The notes under the pieces: generated by a model
What the model saw: the letters and a program-made list of their open reading frames with translations, nothing else
Databases searched by the model: none
Told to the model about the DNA's origin: nothing
Shown here: one piece after another, positions 1 through 4,989 of the stretch
How the letters are laid out: every line of letters begins with the position of its first letter
Position numbering within the stretch: position 1 is the stretch's first letter
Program-made: the position numbers and the translations under genes
DNA from: Promethearchaeota archaeon
Lineage (GTDB): Archaea > Asgardarchaeota > Lokiarchaeia > Sigynarchaeales > SOKP01
DNA: 5,353 nt
Reading direction: 5' to 3'
Assembly (NCBI GenBank): GCA_014729315.1
Contig: WJKD01000329.1
Coordinates: 1 to 5,353 of the forward strand

Positions 1-255
1 TCGAATTTAACAGACCATTTGCTAACGGAAGATATTAATATTAATATAAAATATTTTAACATAAAAATCAATTAAAAAAGATCAAAACGCACGCAATCCA
101 CCCGAGTGAAAATCCACGCCGAGGATAGGGCGGTGATGTGGGATGTTGATTGGAATGTGGTGAGGGAGGCTGTGTTTTGAGAAGGGGGAGGTTATTCGAT
201 AATTATCTAAATTTTTAAAATGAGCCATCTGAATTTGTGTTATTTTTTTAGTTTT
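1..255. other. Gene-poor left edge
   Basis: No convincing gene is visible on either strand. The first 80 bases are extremely AT-rich and include a perfect 16-bp AT palindrome at 32-47. From about 88 to 195 the sequence turns G-rich on the plus strand. There is a short start-poor open frame here, ending in TGA at 178-180, but no ribosome site and no recognisable protein. The G-rich part resembles another stretch at 826-907 (see the repeat entries). Confidence 0.6.
133..200 (+). repeat. Degenerate direct repeat, copy A
   Basis: The stretch 133-177 aligns with 826-869 at roughly three of four positions, ending in the shared words GGAGG and TGTGTT. Further on, both copies carry TTATTCGAT (192-200 here). 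The two copies lie in the same orientation on either side of the toxin-antitoxin remnant. The match was made by eye and the sequence is low in complexity, so it may be an old duplication or chance. Confidence 0.3.
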
Positions 256-449
256 TTAAAATTGAAGCATAACCGCAGATTTCACAGATGACACAGATTT
301 TTTATCTGCGAAATCTGTGTCATCTGTGGTTTTACCCTGTTCAACCAGATAATTGATAAATTTCTCAGCTCTGCGTGGACTGTCCCGGGCAATGAATTTT
401 TCGATTTCGATCAATTTTTCTAACGCCTCTCGGACCATACGACTTTCAT
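256..449 (-). pseudogene. ParE/RelE-family toxin, frameshifted and truncated
   Basis: This is the remnant of the toxin of a type II toxin-antitoxin pair. Family members are about 90-100-residue proteins that block gyrase or cut ribosome-bound mRNA. The natural start is the ATG at 449-447, overlapping the antitoxin stop in an ATGA arrangement typical of these operons. It reads MKVVWSE and then meets TAG at 422-420. Skipping one missing base restores the family-like sequence ALEKLIEIEKFIARDSPRRA and on to FINYLVEQ. A 1-nt deletion near codon 8 is therefore the simplest explanation. The open frame starting at the ATG at 438 only captures the shifted part. Homology ends near 333, and the last 20 or so residues are encoded by the CAGAT palindrome and flanking AT-rich DNA. 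The C-terminal half, which normally completes the toxin fold, is absent from the downstream DNA. It should make no active toxin. ParE is favoured over RelE by the IARDSP-type helix, but the subfamily is not certain. Confidence 0.8.
271..332. repeat. Palindromic 'CAGAT' repeat element
   Basis: A 62-bp stretch is built from several copies of a CAGAT/ATCTG word. The core is a perfect 18-bp inverted repeat, 283-300 against 311-328, with a 10-nt loop. Flanking CGCAGAT (274-280) and ATCTGCG (304-310) form an alternative pair, and the ends read AACC and GGTT. From memory, similar 'cacagatgacacagat' palindromes are scattered in many environmental bacterial genomes as small non-coding dispersed repeats; that part is recollection, not tested here. 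The element forms the point where homology to the ParE toxin stops, so it has probably replaced or interrupted the toxin's 3' half. Its minus-strand frame has no stop, so the broken toxin frame reads straight through it. Confidence 0.75.
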
Positions 450-739
450 TCGGAATCCCTCTGTTCTCTTCTGCTTTTTAATTCGTCTCGCAATTCTTTT
501 GTCGTATAAACACGCCCTGCTTCAGCATCAGAAATTCCTCGTTCAACAGATTCAATAAGCGACTTTGAATGAATGAGCTCATCATATTCCGCAGGTGACA
601 ACAAAACGCCGGCAGGTCTTCCATTCTGGGTAATTATTAAAGGATGTCCTGTGCTTTGAACTTTTTTAAGCCATTTTGATAAACCGACTTTAAATTCTCC
701 AACAGGAATTATATCATTTGATACAGTAATACTTTTCAT
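446..739 (-). CDS. Phd/YefM-family antitoxin
   Basis: This 97-residue protein is a type II antitoxin: it binds the operator DNA through its N-terminal half and neutralises the partner toxin with its C-terminal tail. The hallmark Phd/YefM stretch is plain: PVGEFKVGLSKWLKKV near residues 12-27, then PLIITQNGRPAGVLLSPAEY near 33-52, the usual beta-strand pair ending in SPAEYDEL. The C-terminus (about 60-97) is charged and helical, as expected for the toxin-binding tail. Length is normal for the family. The ATG follows a GGAG at 747-750 (minus strand) with 7-nt spacing. The gene lies first in the operon and its TGA overlaps the toxin start. Because the toxin is broken, this is probably an orphan antitoxin, which could still repress its own promoter or counter a related toxin elsewhere. 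The subfamily is not resolved further. Confidence 0.92.
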   Translation of the reverse strand: MKSITVSNDIIPVGEFKVGLSKWLKKVQSTGHPLIITQNGRPAGVLLSPAEYDELIHSKSLIESVERGISDAEAGRVYTTKELRDELKSRREQRDSE

Positions 740-750
740 AAATCGACTCC

Positions 751-780
751 ATATTCAGGTCTTTATTATGATCTGAATAT
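751..780 (-). promoter_or_regulatory. Candidate antitoxin operator
   Basis: An inverted repeat has perfect 8-bp arms ATATTCAG (751-758) and CTGAATAT (773-780). It extends to 11-bp arms (751-761, 770-780) with one mismatch, around an 8-nt centre. It lies directly between the antitoxin ribosome site and the -10 box, overlapping the latter. This is the expected place for autorepression by a Phd-type antitoxin. The role is inferred from position and symmetry. Confidence 0.6.
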
Positions 781-804
781 AGCAATTTATTTGATGCGAT
801 GCAA
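776..804 (-). promoter_or_regulatory. Candidate sigma-70 promoter of the toxin-antitoxin operon
   Basis: On the minus strand a -10 box TATATT (781-776, five of six consensus bases) follows a -35-like TTGCAT (804-799, three of six) at exactly 17 nt. The operator palindrome overlaps the -10, so a bound repressor would block polymerase. The -35 match is weak, so confidence is moderate. Confidence 0.5.
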
Positions 805-825
805 TAGAAAAATTTTGCAATGTGG

Positions 826-907
826 TGAAGTGGAATATCGATGGGGAGATCGTGTGGAGGTTGTGTTATACGATATGATAGTTAAAAAGTCAACCGTTTT
901 ATTCGAT
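826..907 (+). repeat. Degenerate direct repeat, copy B
   Basis: This is the partner of copy A at 133-200, with the same order of words: GTGA, then GGAGG and TGTGTT, then TTATTCGAT at 899-907. The spacing differs by about 14 bases. Similarity is partial and was judged by eye. Confidence 0.3.
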
Positions 908-1114
908 TGTATCGTATATTTCTAATTTGCAGTGCACATTTACAACATTGCTTTGATCACTTTGTTACCGGGAAAGAATATCGCGTTTTAGAAGAGAATT
1001 GAGGTGGGCGCTTAACGTAAATTAAAAAAATCGAAGGCTGATTTATCCAACGTGTTGAATGAACTCTGGATTGCTTTTCATCCGGTAATTTTTAAGGCGG
1101 ATGGACTTTGTGAA

Positions 1115-1135
1115 CCGCACTGTGCGGAGCCGCAC
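1115..1135. other. GC-rich alternating hairpin
   Basis: CCGCAC (1115-1120), GTGCGG (1122-1127) and CCGCAC (1130-1135) follow each other, so the middle unit can pair with either neighbour, with a loop of 1 or 2 nt. It lies about 90 bp past the AIPR stop codon and could slow polymerase or protect a 3' end. There is no T-run after it on either strand, so I do not call it an intrinsic terminator. The CCGCA/TGCGG words recur in the structured block at 3380-3471. Confidence 0.4.
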
Positions 1136-1223
1136 GCAGGGAGGAGTGGAGAGCGGGCAGGAGAAAAACTTGCCCTTATCTGATTAGCCGATTATATACA
1201 AAAAATACAATATATTATTTTTA

Positions 1224-3182
1224 TTACCATTCCAACCTTGCTACATCTTGAGCTTGTAGCCCTTTTTCAGTGCTTATTATTGAAAATTCAACTCTTTCAC
1301 CTTCTTCTAAATATAAATATCCCTCACCTCTTATCGCACTATAATGTACAAATATATCAACTTCATGATCACTCTCAATGAAACCATATCCTCGAATTTC
1401 GCTAAACCATTTTACTGTACCTCTTTCACGCTCAACTGTAGCAATAGAAGTAGGATATTGAGTGTCATTATCAAAGCAATATAAATAAGAAATAAGATCA
1501 TTTGTAAATGTTTCGTCTTGTTTAGCAATTTCTGATTTTTTCCCATATTGTTTCAATATGTTATCAATAATTGTTACAATCTCAATAAACAATTCTAACG
1601 ATTGTTTCTTATTGCTAAGTATCTTTAGCAATCCTTCACAATATGTGACTATTTTTTTACTATTTAAATACGGAAGTTCATTTTCATCAGCTAACAACCT
1701 AAATAACATTATCATATGATATTTAAATCTTTTATAAAAAACATTTATTTTATTAGATCTGAATAATTTATCTAACACATAACGAGCATAACAACTTATA
1801 TAATAAGGATATGGGTCATGATTTTCAGAAAATATCTTATCTTTTTTACGTTTTAATAACTCACTTACAAATAAATTAGCTATATGAGGCTCATTAAGAA
1901 ACATTGCAATAAAGCATCTTGTTTGATCACTAATATTAACAATTTTATATTTTTTCACTTCTTGACTTTCATATTGCATATACCGTCTTTCATAATACAA
2001 TCTCTGATCTTTTTTTTCCTCAAATGTAGAATAAAATTCTTCAAGTTTTTTATGAAAATCTGATAATGATGCAAAAGCCTCTGGCTTAATTTGAGTTTGT
2101 TTATTTGTTGCCTTCACTATCAGATTCGTTAATTCAGGATCTTCCGTAGCGATCAGCTTAATACTTATAAATACATTTTCTGACAAGTTTCTCTGATTTC
2201 TATGAAGTATATGACTGGTTTGACATCCATTGACTATTTGATAATCTGTTAATTTGAATTTATTGCCCACAGGATTTATTGTTTTTGATACAATGGTAAT
2301 ACCATTGTTTAATAGTGCGAATTTATTAGTTAGTTTGGTGTTTTTTATTGTATCTTCAATTTCCTCATTAACTTCATTTAAACCTAAAAAATCTCTAACG
2401 TTATAATAAAACAAATTTCTTTGGAGATTTCCTTCATCATCACAAATAAGTTTGATATACTCTTTGCAAGGCAAAATACCAATATAAGCTTGTTCAATAT
2501 TTTCTATTTCAGGAAGAATGGTATGTCTTTCAAAAATAATTTCTTTAATAACTTTCCTTTTTAAACTTTGATAAATGTTCTGTATTTTTTGTGAATCAAT
2601 GGGATTAAATTTAATTTCACTAAATAGATTAGTTTTCTCTAATAGAGAAATTTCTTTATTTATTCTTGCATTTAAGGTTATGTCTTCTGTCCACTTCCCA
2701 TTGGTAACATAATATAATTTACAAATAGGATTATTTTCAAAATCTATGCTTGATTCAAAAATATAATCTTTTAATTCTCTTGCTTTAGAAACAGATTCAT
2801 TAATAGGTATTGTTGAATTTTCATCAAAAAAATTTCGTACACCGAAAAGGAAATTTCCAATATCTCCCAAATCAAATTTATTAGAAATTTTTGATTGTAT
2901 GAAAATGAACTGAACATCAAACCTTCTTAGTTTCATTTTAAAATAATCAATATCTTCTTTTGAAGTAACAATATGATCATTTACTAAGGTAGCTATTCCA
3001 TCTATTGAACTATCATTACCTCCACCAACATTTACTTCCTCAAAATCAAAAGGCTCAGGATGAATTCTTGACAGAATACAGTAGTTTATAAATTGCTCAA
3101 ATGCGAGAGACTTATCATATTTTTCAAGATTAAATTCACTTTGAAAATCTTTTAAGTATGTTTCAGTTATTTTATCAATCAT
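1224..3182 (-). CDS. AIPR-family abortive infection protein fused to a cold-shock domain
   Basis: This 652-residue protein probably acts in the cytoplasm in anti-phage defence; the biochemical activity of AIPR proteins (Pfam AIPR) is poorly defined. Residues 1-120 look like a PD-(D/E)XK-type nuclease: a helix with E29, IDG with D61 after a Gly-rich turn, then FIFIQSK with Q96 and K98 about 35 residues later. The AIPR core spans about 255-430, with YYNVRDFLGLNEVN (259-272), LLNNGITIV (290-298), YQIVNGCQTSHIL (314-326) and KATNKQTQI (357-365). Residues 430-583 look mostly helical and are unassigned. Residues 584-652 form a complete CspA-like domain: GTVKWF (588-593), RNP1-like RGYGFI (597-602), RNP2-like DIFVH (609-613) and a C-terminal AQDVARLEW. 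The ATG has AGGA at 3193-3196, 10 nt upstream (rather long spacing). The gene is very AT-rich, which suggests transfer. The AIPR and cold-shock calls are firm; the nuclease call is an inference. Confidence 0.93.
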   Translation of the reverse strand: MIDKITETYLKDFQSEFNLEKYDKSLAFEQFINYCILSRIHPEPFDFEEVNVGGGNDSSIDGIATLVNDHIVTSKEDIDYFKMKLRRFDVQFIFIQSKISNKFDLGDIGNFLFGVRNFFDENSTIPINESVSKARELKDYIFESSIDFENNPICKLYYVTNGKWTEDITLNARINKEISLLEKTNLFSEIKFNPIDSQKIQNIYQSLKRKVIKEIIFERHTILPEIENIEQAYIGILPCKEYIKLICDDEGNLQRNLFYYNVRDFLGLNEVNEEIEDTIKNTKLTNKFALLNNGITIVSKTINPVGNKFKLTDYQIVNGCQTSHILHRNQRNLSENVFISIKLIATEDPELTNLIVKATNKQTQIKPEAFASLSDFHKKLEEFYSTFEEKKDQRLYYERRYMQYESQEVKKYKIVNISDQTRCFIAMFLNEPHIANLFVSELLKRKKDKIFSENHDPYPYYISCYARYVLDKLFRSNKINVFYKRFKYHMIMLFRLLADENELPYLNSKKIVTYCEGLLKILSNKKQSLELFIEIVTIIDNILKQYGKKSEIAKQDETFTNDLISYLYCFDNDTQYPTSIATVERERGTVKWFSEIRGYGFIESDHEVDIFVHYSAIRGEGYLYLEEGERVEFSIISTEKGLQAQDVARLEW

Positions 3183-3296
3183 ATTTATTGTATCCTTTTA
3201 ATTAAGTTAATAATGGCGAACGATGAGCATCCCTGAAAAAAGGGTTTAGACCCACTTGCCATAACTTTATAGTTAACCTGTAAAAATGTACTGAAC
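3183..3296. other. AIPR gene leader region
   Basis: These 114 bases separate the upstream terminator from the AIPR start. On the minus strand they hold a promoter candidate, then a small GGGT/ACCC hairpin (3242-3253) followed by six T (3241-3236). The ACCC can alternatively pair with a downstream AGGG. This could be a weak attenuator, but the stems are only four base pairs. No open frame is supported. Confidence 0.3.
3266..3295 (-). promoter_or_regulatory. Possible promoter of the AIPR gene
   Basis: On the minus strand, TATAAA (3271-3266) matches the -10 box at five of six positions. It is preceded at 18 nt by TTCAGT (3295-3290), which matches the -35 at only three. It sits just past the terminator of the previous gene and about 85 bp before the AIPR start, where a promoter would be needed. 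The -10 overlaps a small AACT/AGTT inverted repeat. In such AT-rich DNA this match could be chance. Confidence 0.3.
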
Positions 3297-3297
3297 T

Positions 3298-3330
3298 AAA
3301 ATAAAAAGAAACACCGGCTTTTTTCCGGTG
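3298..3330 (-). terminator. Intrinsic terminator of the zinc-ribbon gene transcript
   Basis: On the minus strand CACCGG (3330-3325), a 7-nt A-rich loop and CCGGTG (3317-3312) form a perfect 6-bp GC-rich stem. It is followed at once by a T-rich tract, TTTCTTTTTATTTT (3311-3298). This is a standard rho-independent terminator. It would end transcripts from the zinc-ribbon gene at 3502-4002 after the structured block, and so separate them from the AIPR gene. Confidence 0.8.
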
Positions 3331-3339
3331 CATGCTTTT

Positions 3340-3471
3340 GTTCGCTGTGCGATTATCACACAGCGAACGAGCGAGTGAGCCGCATTGACTTGGTGATGGT
3401 TACTTCGTCACCGAACGTTTAGCGAATCTGCGAGTCGAGTCGACACAGCGACTCACTCGCTCATTGTGCGG
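3340..3471. repeat. Block of nested inverted repeats with two exclusive folds
   Basis: This GC-richer 132-bp block lies between the zinc-ribbon gene and its terminator. First comes a perfect 10-bp stem, GTTCGCTGTG (3340-3349) with CACAGCGAAC (3359-3368). Next, GAGCGAGTGAG (3369-3379) can pair perfectly with CTCACTCGCTC (3452-3462), closing a 72-nt loop that holds GGTGA/TCACC (3392-3396, 3408-3412). The same right arm, as CGACTCACTCGC (3449-3460), can instead pair with GCGAGTCGAGTCG (3430-3442) with one bulge. CACAGCGA occurs twice in direct orientation (3359-3366, 3444-3451), and CCGCA (3380-3384) faces TGCGG (3467-3471). It may be a dispersed palindromic element, the 3' untranslated part of the zinc-ribbon mRNA, or an independent structured RNA. 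The sequence alone does not decide. Confidence 0.65.
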
Positions 3472-3501
3472 TATACTAATGTTTTTTATGGGAGAGTAAA
3501 A

Positions 3502-4002
3502 CTATGGACCTTGCGAAATTACGTCAATAACGTTTCCGTTTAAATCTACTTTTGCTTGAATCCAATTTTTTACTACTCCCCCAAAAGCGTTTTTACCTCT
3601 GAATGTTGTTTTAACAATTAAATGATCACCTCTGTCCCAGTATACTGTTTCAACGTGCTCATATGAACTAGGGTCATGCATAGATTTTTTAATGTATGCT
3701 GTTAATCCTCGGTGCGAACCATCCCAAGCACTAAAATGTTTCCCTATCTCCTCTTTTCGTATTTCTTCAGCGGTTTTAATTGAGTTATTTTGGGAATCAG
3801 GAGAATTTGAACAAATTAAATAGATAACGAAAAATATAGCAAAAATGACTGCACAGCCTATTGCCACTTGTTTTTGCGATTTCTTTTCATTTTCTTTTAT
3901 CTCTTCAATCTTTTCTGGTGAAAGTTTATAACCGCATTTAGGACAACTTTCGCTTGAGTCACTTATTTTCTTTTTACATTCTGGGCATGGAATTAGCGCC
4001 AT
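3502..4002 (-). CDS. Zinc-ribbon, single-pass membrane protein of unknown function
   Basis: The protein has 166 residues. It begins with a compact zinc ribbon, CPEC (C6, C9) and CPKCGY (C20, C23), which should bind one zinc. A charged helix (about 29-45) leads into one membrane span, VAIGCAVIFAIFFVIYLIC (46-64). The tail (about 77-166) would lie outside the cytoplasm if the ribbon is inside; it reads TAYIKKSMHDPSSYEH and later WIQAKVDLNGNV, and looks like a small beta-rich domain. I recognise the general layout (zinc ribbon, TM, small domain) from uncharacterised bacterial accessory proteins but know no function. Start choice: a TTG two codons upstream (4008) directly abuts the AAGGAGG, whereas the ATG at 4002 stands 6 nt from it, so the ATG is used. 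The gene is AT-rich like its neighbours. A terminator lies 170 bp downstream. Confidence 0.85.
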   Translation of the reverse strand: MALIPCPECKKKISDSSESCPKCGYKLSPEKIEEIKENEKKSQKQVAIGCAVIFAIFFVIYLICSNSPDSQNNSIKTAEEIRKEEIGKHFSAWDGSHRGLTAYIKKSMHDPSSYEHVETVYWDRGDHLIVKTTFRGKNAFGGVVKNWIQAKVDLNGNVIDVISQGP

Positions 4003-4008
4003 TTTCAA

Positions 4009-4015
4009 CCTCCTT
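4009..4015 (-). promoter_or_regulatory. Consensus ribosome-binding site that decides a start
   Basis: AAGGAGG on the minus strand ends 6 nt before the ATG at 4002-4000. An in-frame TTG at 4008-4006 touches the site with no spacing and cannot be the main start. The site is much stronger than those of the two AT-rich neighbours, which suggests this small gene is translated well. Confidence 0.85.
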
Positions 4016-4094
4016 AATATTTTATTTCGTCATTATTTAATTTGATTTTTTCGATATGTTATGATAACCGATCTGGATTGTTGAAATAAAAGAA

Positions 4095-4646
4095 TCATGG
4101 ATTTTTATTTGTTCCTTTTAATATACTTCCCAATTCTTTAATATTATCAATATGTTGTCCGCAATAGATACCCATAAAGAATACTAGTAAATAAAAAACA
4201 ATATTCAATGATATGTTTGTCGAAGATAAGAGGATTAATACAACTCCAAAACTTAAACCAGAAAAAGCAATGATAGTAATTGGATAGTGAACCAAATATT
4301 TGGGGAATGGATTGGATTTTGAACGAATACGATATTCATAGCCATAGATAGAAGCTCCTAAAAAATTAGAAGCAATTGCGAAAATGAATTTAGCTACATG
4401 ATCCGGCAGTTGTTTGAATATAAAAAATATCCAAAAAAGGAAGCCGCTCATAATAAAGTAGCATAGCAACCAATTCATTCTGCTTTTATATGTTTCTATT
4501 CTGAATTTGGAATTGTTTTTTTCATGTTTAATTTCACTATTTTTAGCTCTATTCCAGATATATATTATTAAAAGGAGTAAATAGATATAAATAGCTGATA
4601 TTAGGATTTTTTCAAAAAAGTCAATTATTCTAATGTACTGAAACAT
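4095..4646 (-). CDS. Four-TM membrane protein of unknown function
   Basis: This 183-residue protein has no recognisable domain. Predicted membrane spans by hydrophobicity are at about 13-31 (ILISAIYIYLLLLIIYIW), 58-78, 121-141 and 146-162. There is also a more amphipathic helix near 85-102. The loop between spans 1 and 2 (32-57) is strongly basic and polar and is probably cytoplasmic, as is the short C-terminal tail with K/N residues. No Shine-Dalgarno is visible before the ATG at 4646-4644: the upstream bases are only A and T with few others. An internal Met at residue 57 has no better site and would lose the first span. The gene is very AT-rich. It ends 92 bp before the zinc-ribbon gene in the same direction, so the two could share a transcript. 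Small membrane proteins are common as effectors in defence loci, but nothing in this sequence shows that role. Confidence 0.72.
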   Translation of the reverse strand: MFQYIRIIDFFEKILISAIYIYLLLLIIYIWNRAKNSEIKHEKNNSKFRIETYKSRMNWLLCYFIMSGFLFWIFFIFKQLPDHVAKFIFAIASNFLGASIYGYEYRIRSKSNPFPKYLVHYPITIIAFSGLSFGVVLILLSSTNISLNIVFYLLVFFMGIYCGQHIDNIKELGSILKGTNKNP

Positions 4647-4962
4647 TATAATTAAATTTGAAGTTTATTAATCGATTATATTTGTCATCGGTATGAAAAA
4701 AATATCATCTACGGTTTAAAATAATTTTCAAATAAATACAAGTATTTGAAGAATGATATATACTCTGAGAATATATTAGCTGTATGTGTTTATAAAATTA
4801 AGAAATTTAACACAAAAAGTCAACAAAAAATTTTGCGAGAAGTCAATTAGATAAATAGTTAATTTTTAATAATGCGGGGGAATTATCCGCAAAAACAAAA
4901 TATAGACATTAATTCCTTGTCCGAAGCTCAATTCTGGGAAATAAAAATACTTTATTTGGATA
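4647..4962. other. Gene-free AT-rich spacer
   Basis: No gene is supported on either strand. The stretch is mostly A and T. One small GC hairpin, TGCGG (4873-4877) with CCGCA (4887-4891), has a 9-nt loop. Read on the minus strand it is followed by TTATTAAAAATT, so it might act as a weak backup terminator for the membrane-protein gene at the right edge. A 15-bp segment at 4667-4681 matches 1183-1197 at 13 positions. Confidence 0.55.
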
Positions 4963-4979
4963 GAGATGAATCTCATCTC
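4963..4979 (-). terminator. Possible terminator hairpin of the right-edge gene
   Basis: GAGATGA (4963-4969) and TCATCTC (4973-4979) form a perfect 7-bp stem with a 3-nt loop, 10 bp past the stop codon at 4990. On the minus strand the stem is followed by an AT-rich stretch, not an immediate T-run. It is therefore a weak or rho-assisted terminator, or only an mRNA end-protecting hairpin. Confidence 0.35.
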
Positions 4980-4989
4980 AAATTCACTC

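Larger units (their letters stand above)
805..1223. other. Gene-free stretch between antitoxin promoter and AIPR gene
   Basis: I see no convincing gene here. A 43-codon plus-strand frame (794-925) lacks a ribosome site and overlaps the antitoxin promoter. A start-poor plus-strand frame from about 1016 to 1183 resembles no protein I know. The stretch does hold a 9-bp inverted repeat, TATACGATA (867-875) against TATCGTATA (910-918), with a 34-nt loop. It also holds repeat copy B and a GC-rich hairpin cluster at 1115-1135. The last 40 bases before the AIPR stop codon are AT-rich. Confidence 0.55.

Noticed and set aside
271..332. CRISPR-like repeat
   Set aside because: The units are overlapping arms of one palindrome, with no regular spacers and no cas genes.
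794..925. 43-residue plus-strand open frame
   Set aside because: It has no ribosome site, its start lies inside the antitoxin promoter, and its sequence has no recognisable motif.
1155..1175. GGGCA/TGCCC hairpin as terminator of the AIPR gene
   Set aside because: On the AIPR-sense strand the stem has only five pairs before a mismatch and no T-run follows.
1016..1183. Plus-strand open frame of about 55 codons, EPHCAEPHAG-like
   Set aside because: It has no proper start with a ribosome site and is read through GC-rich hairpins. A thought that it might be the end of a group II intron failed because no domain V (paired GAGCCG and CGGTTC ends with a GAAA-type loop) can be made.
3236..3253. Attenuator GGGT/ACCC plus T-run in the AIPR leader
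   Set aside because: The stem has only four base pairs, too weak to call without expression data; it is mentioned in the leader entry only.
3340..3480. Integron attC site in the structured block
   Set aside because: The only AAC/GTT core words occur fused as AACGTT in the middle (3414-3419), not as separated RYYYAAC and GTTRRRY boxes at the two ends of a fold. No integrase is present.
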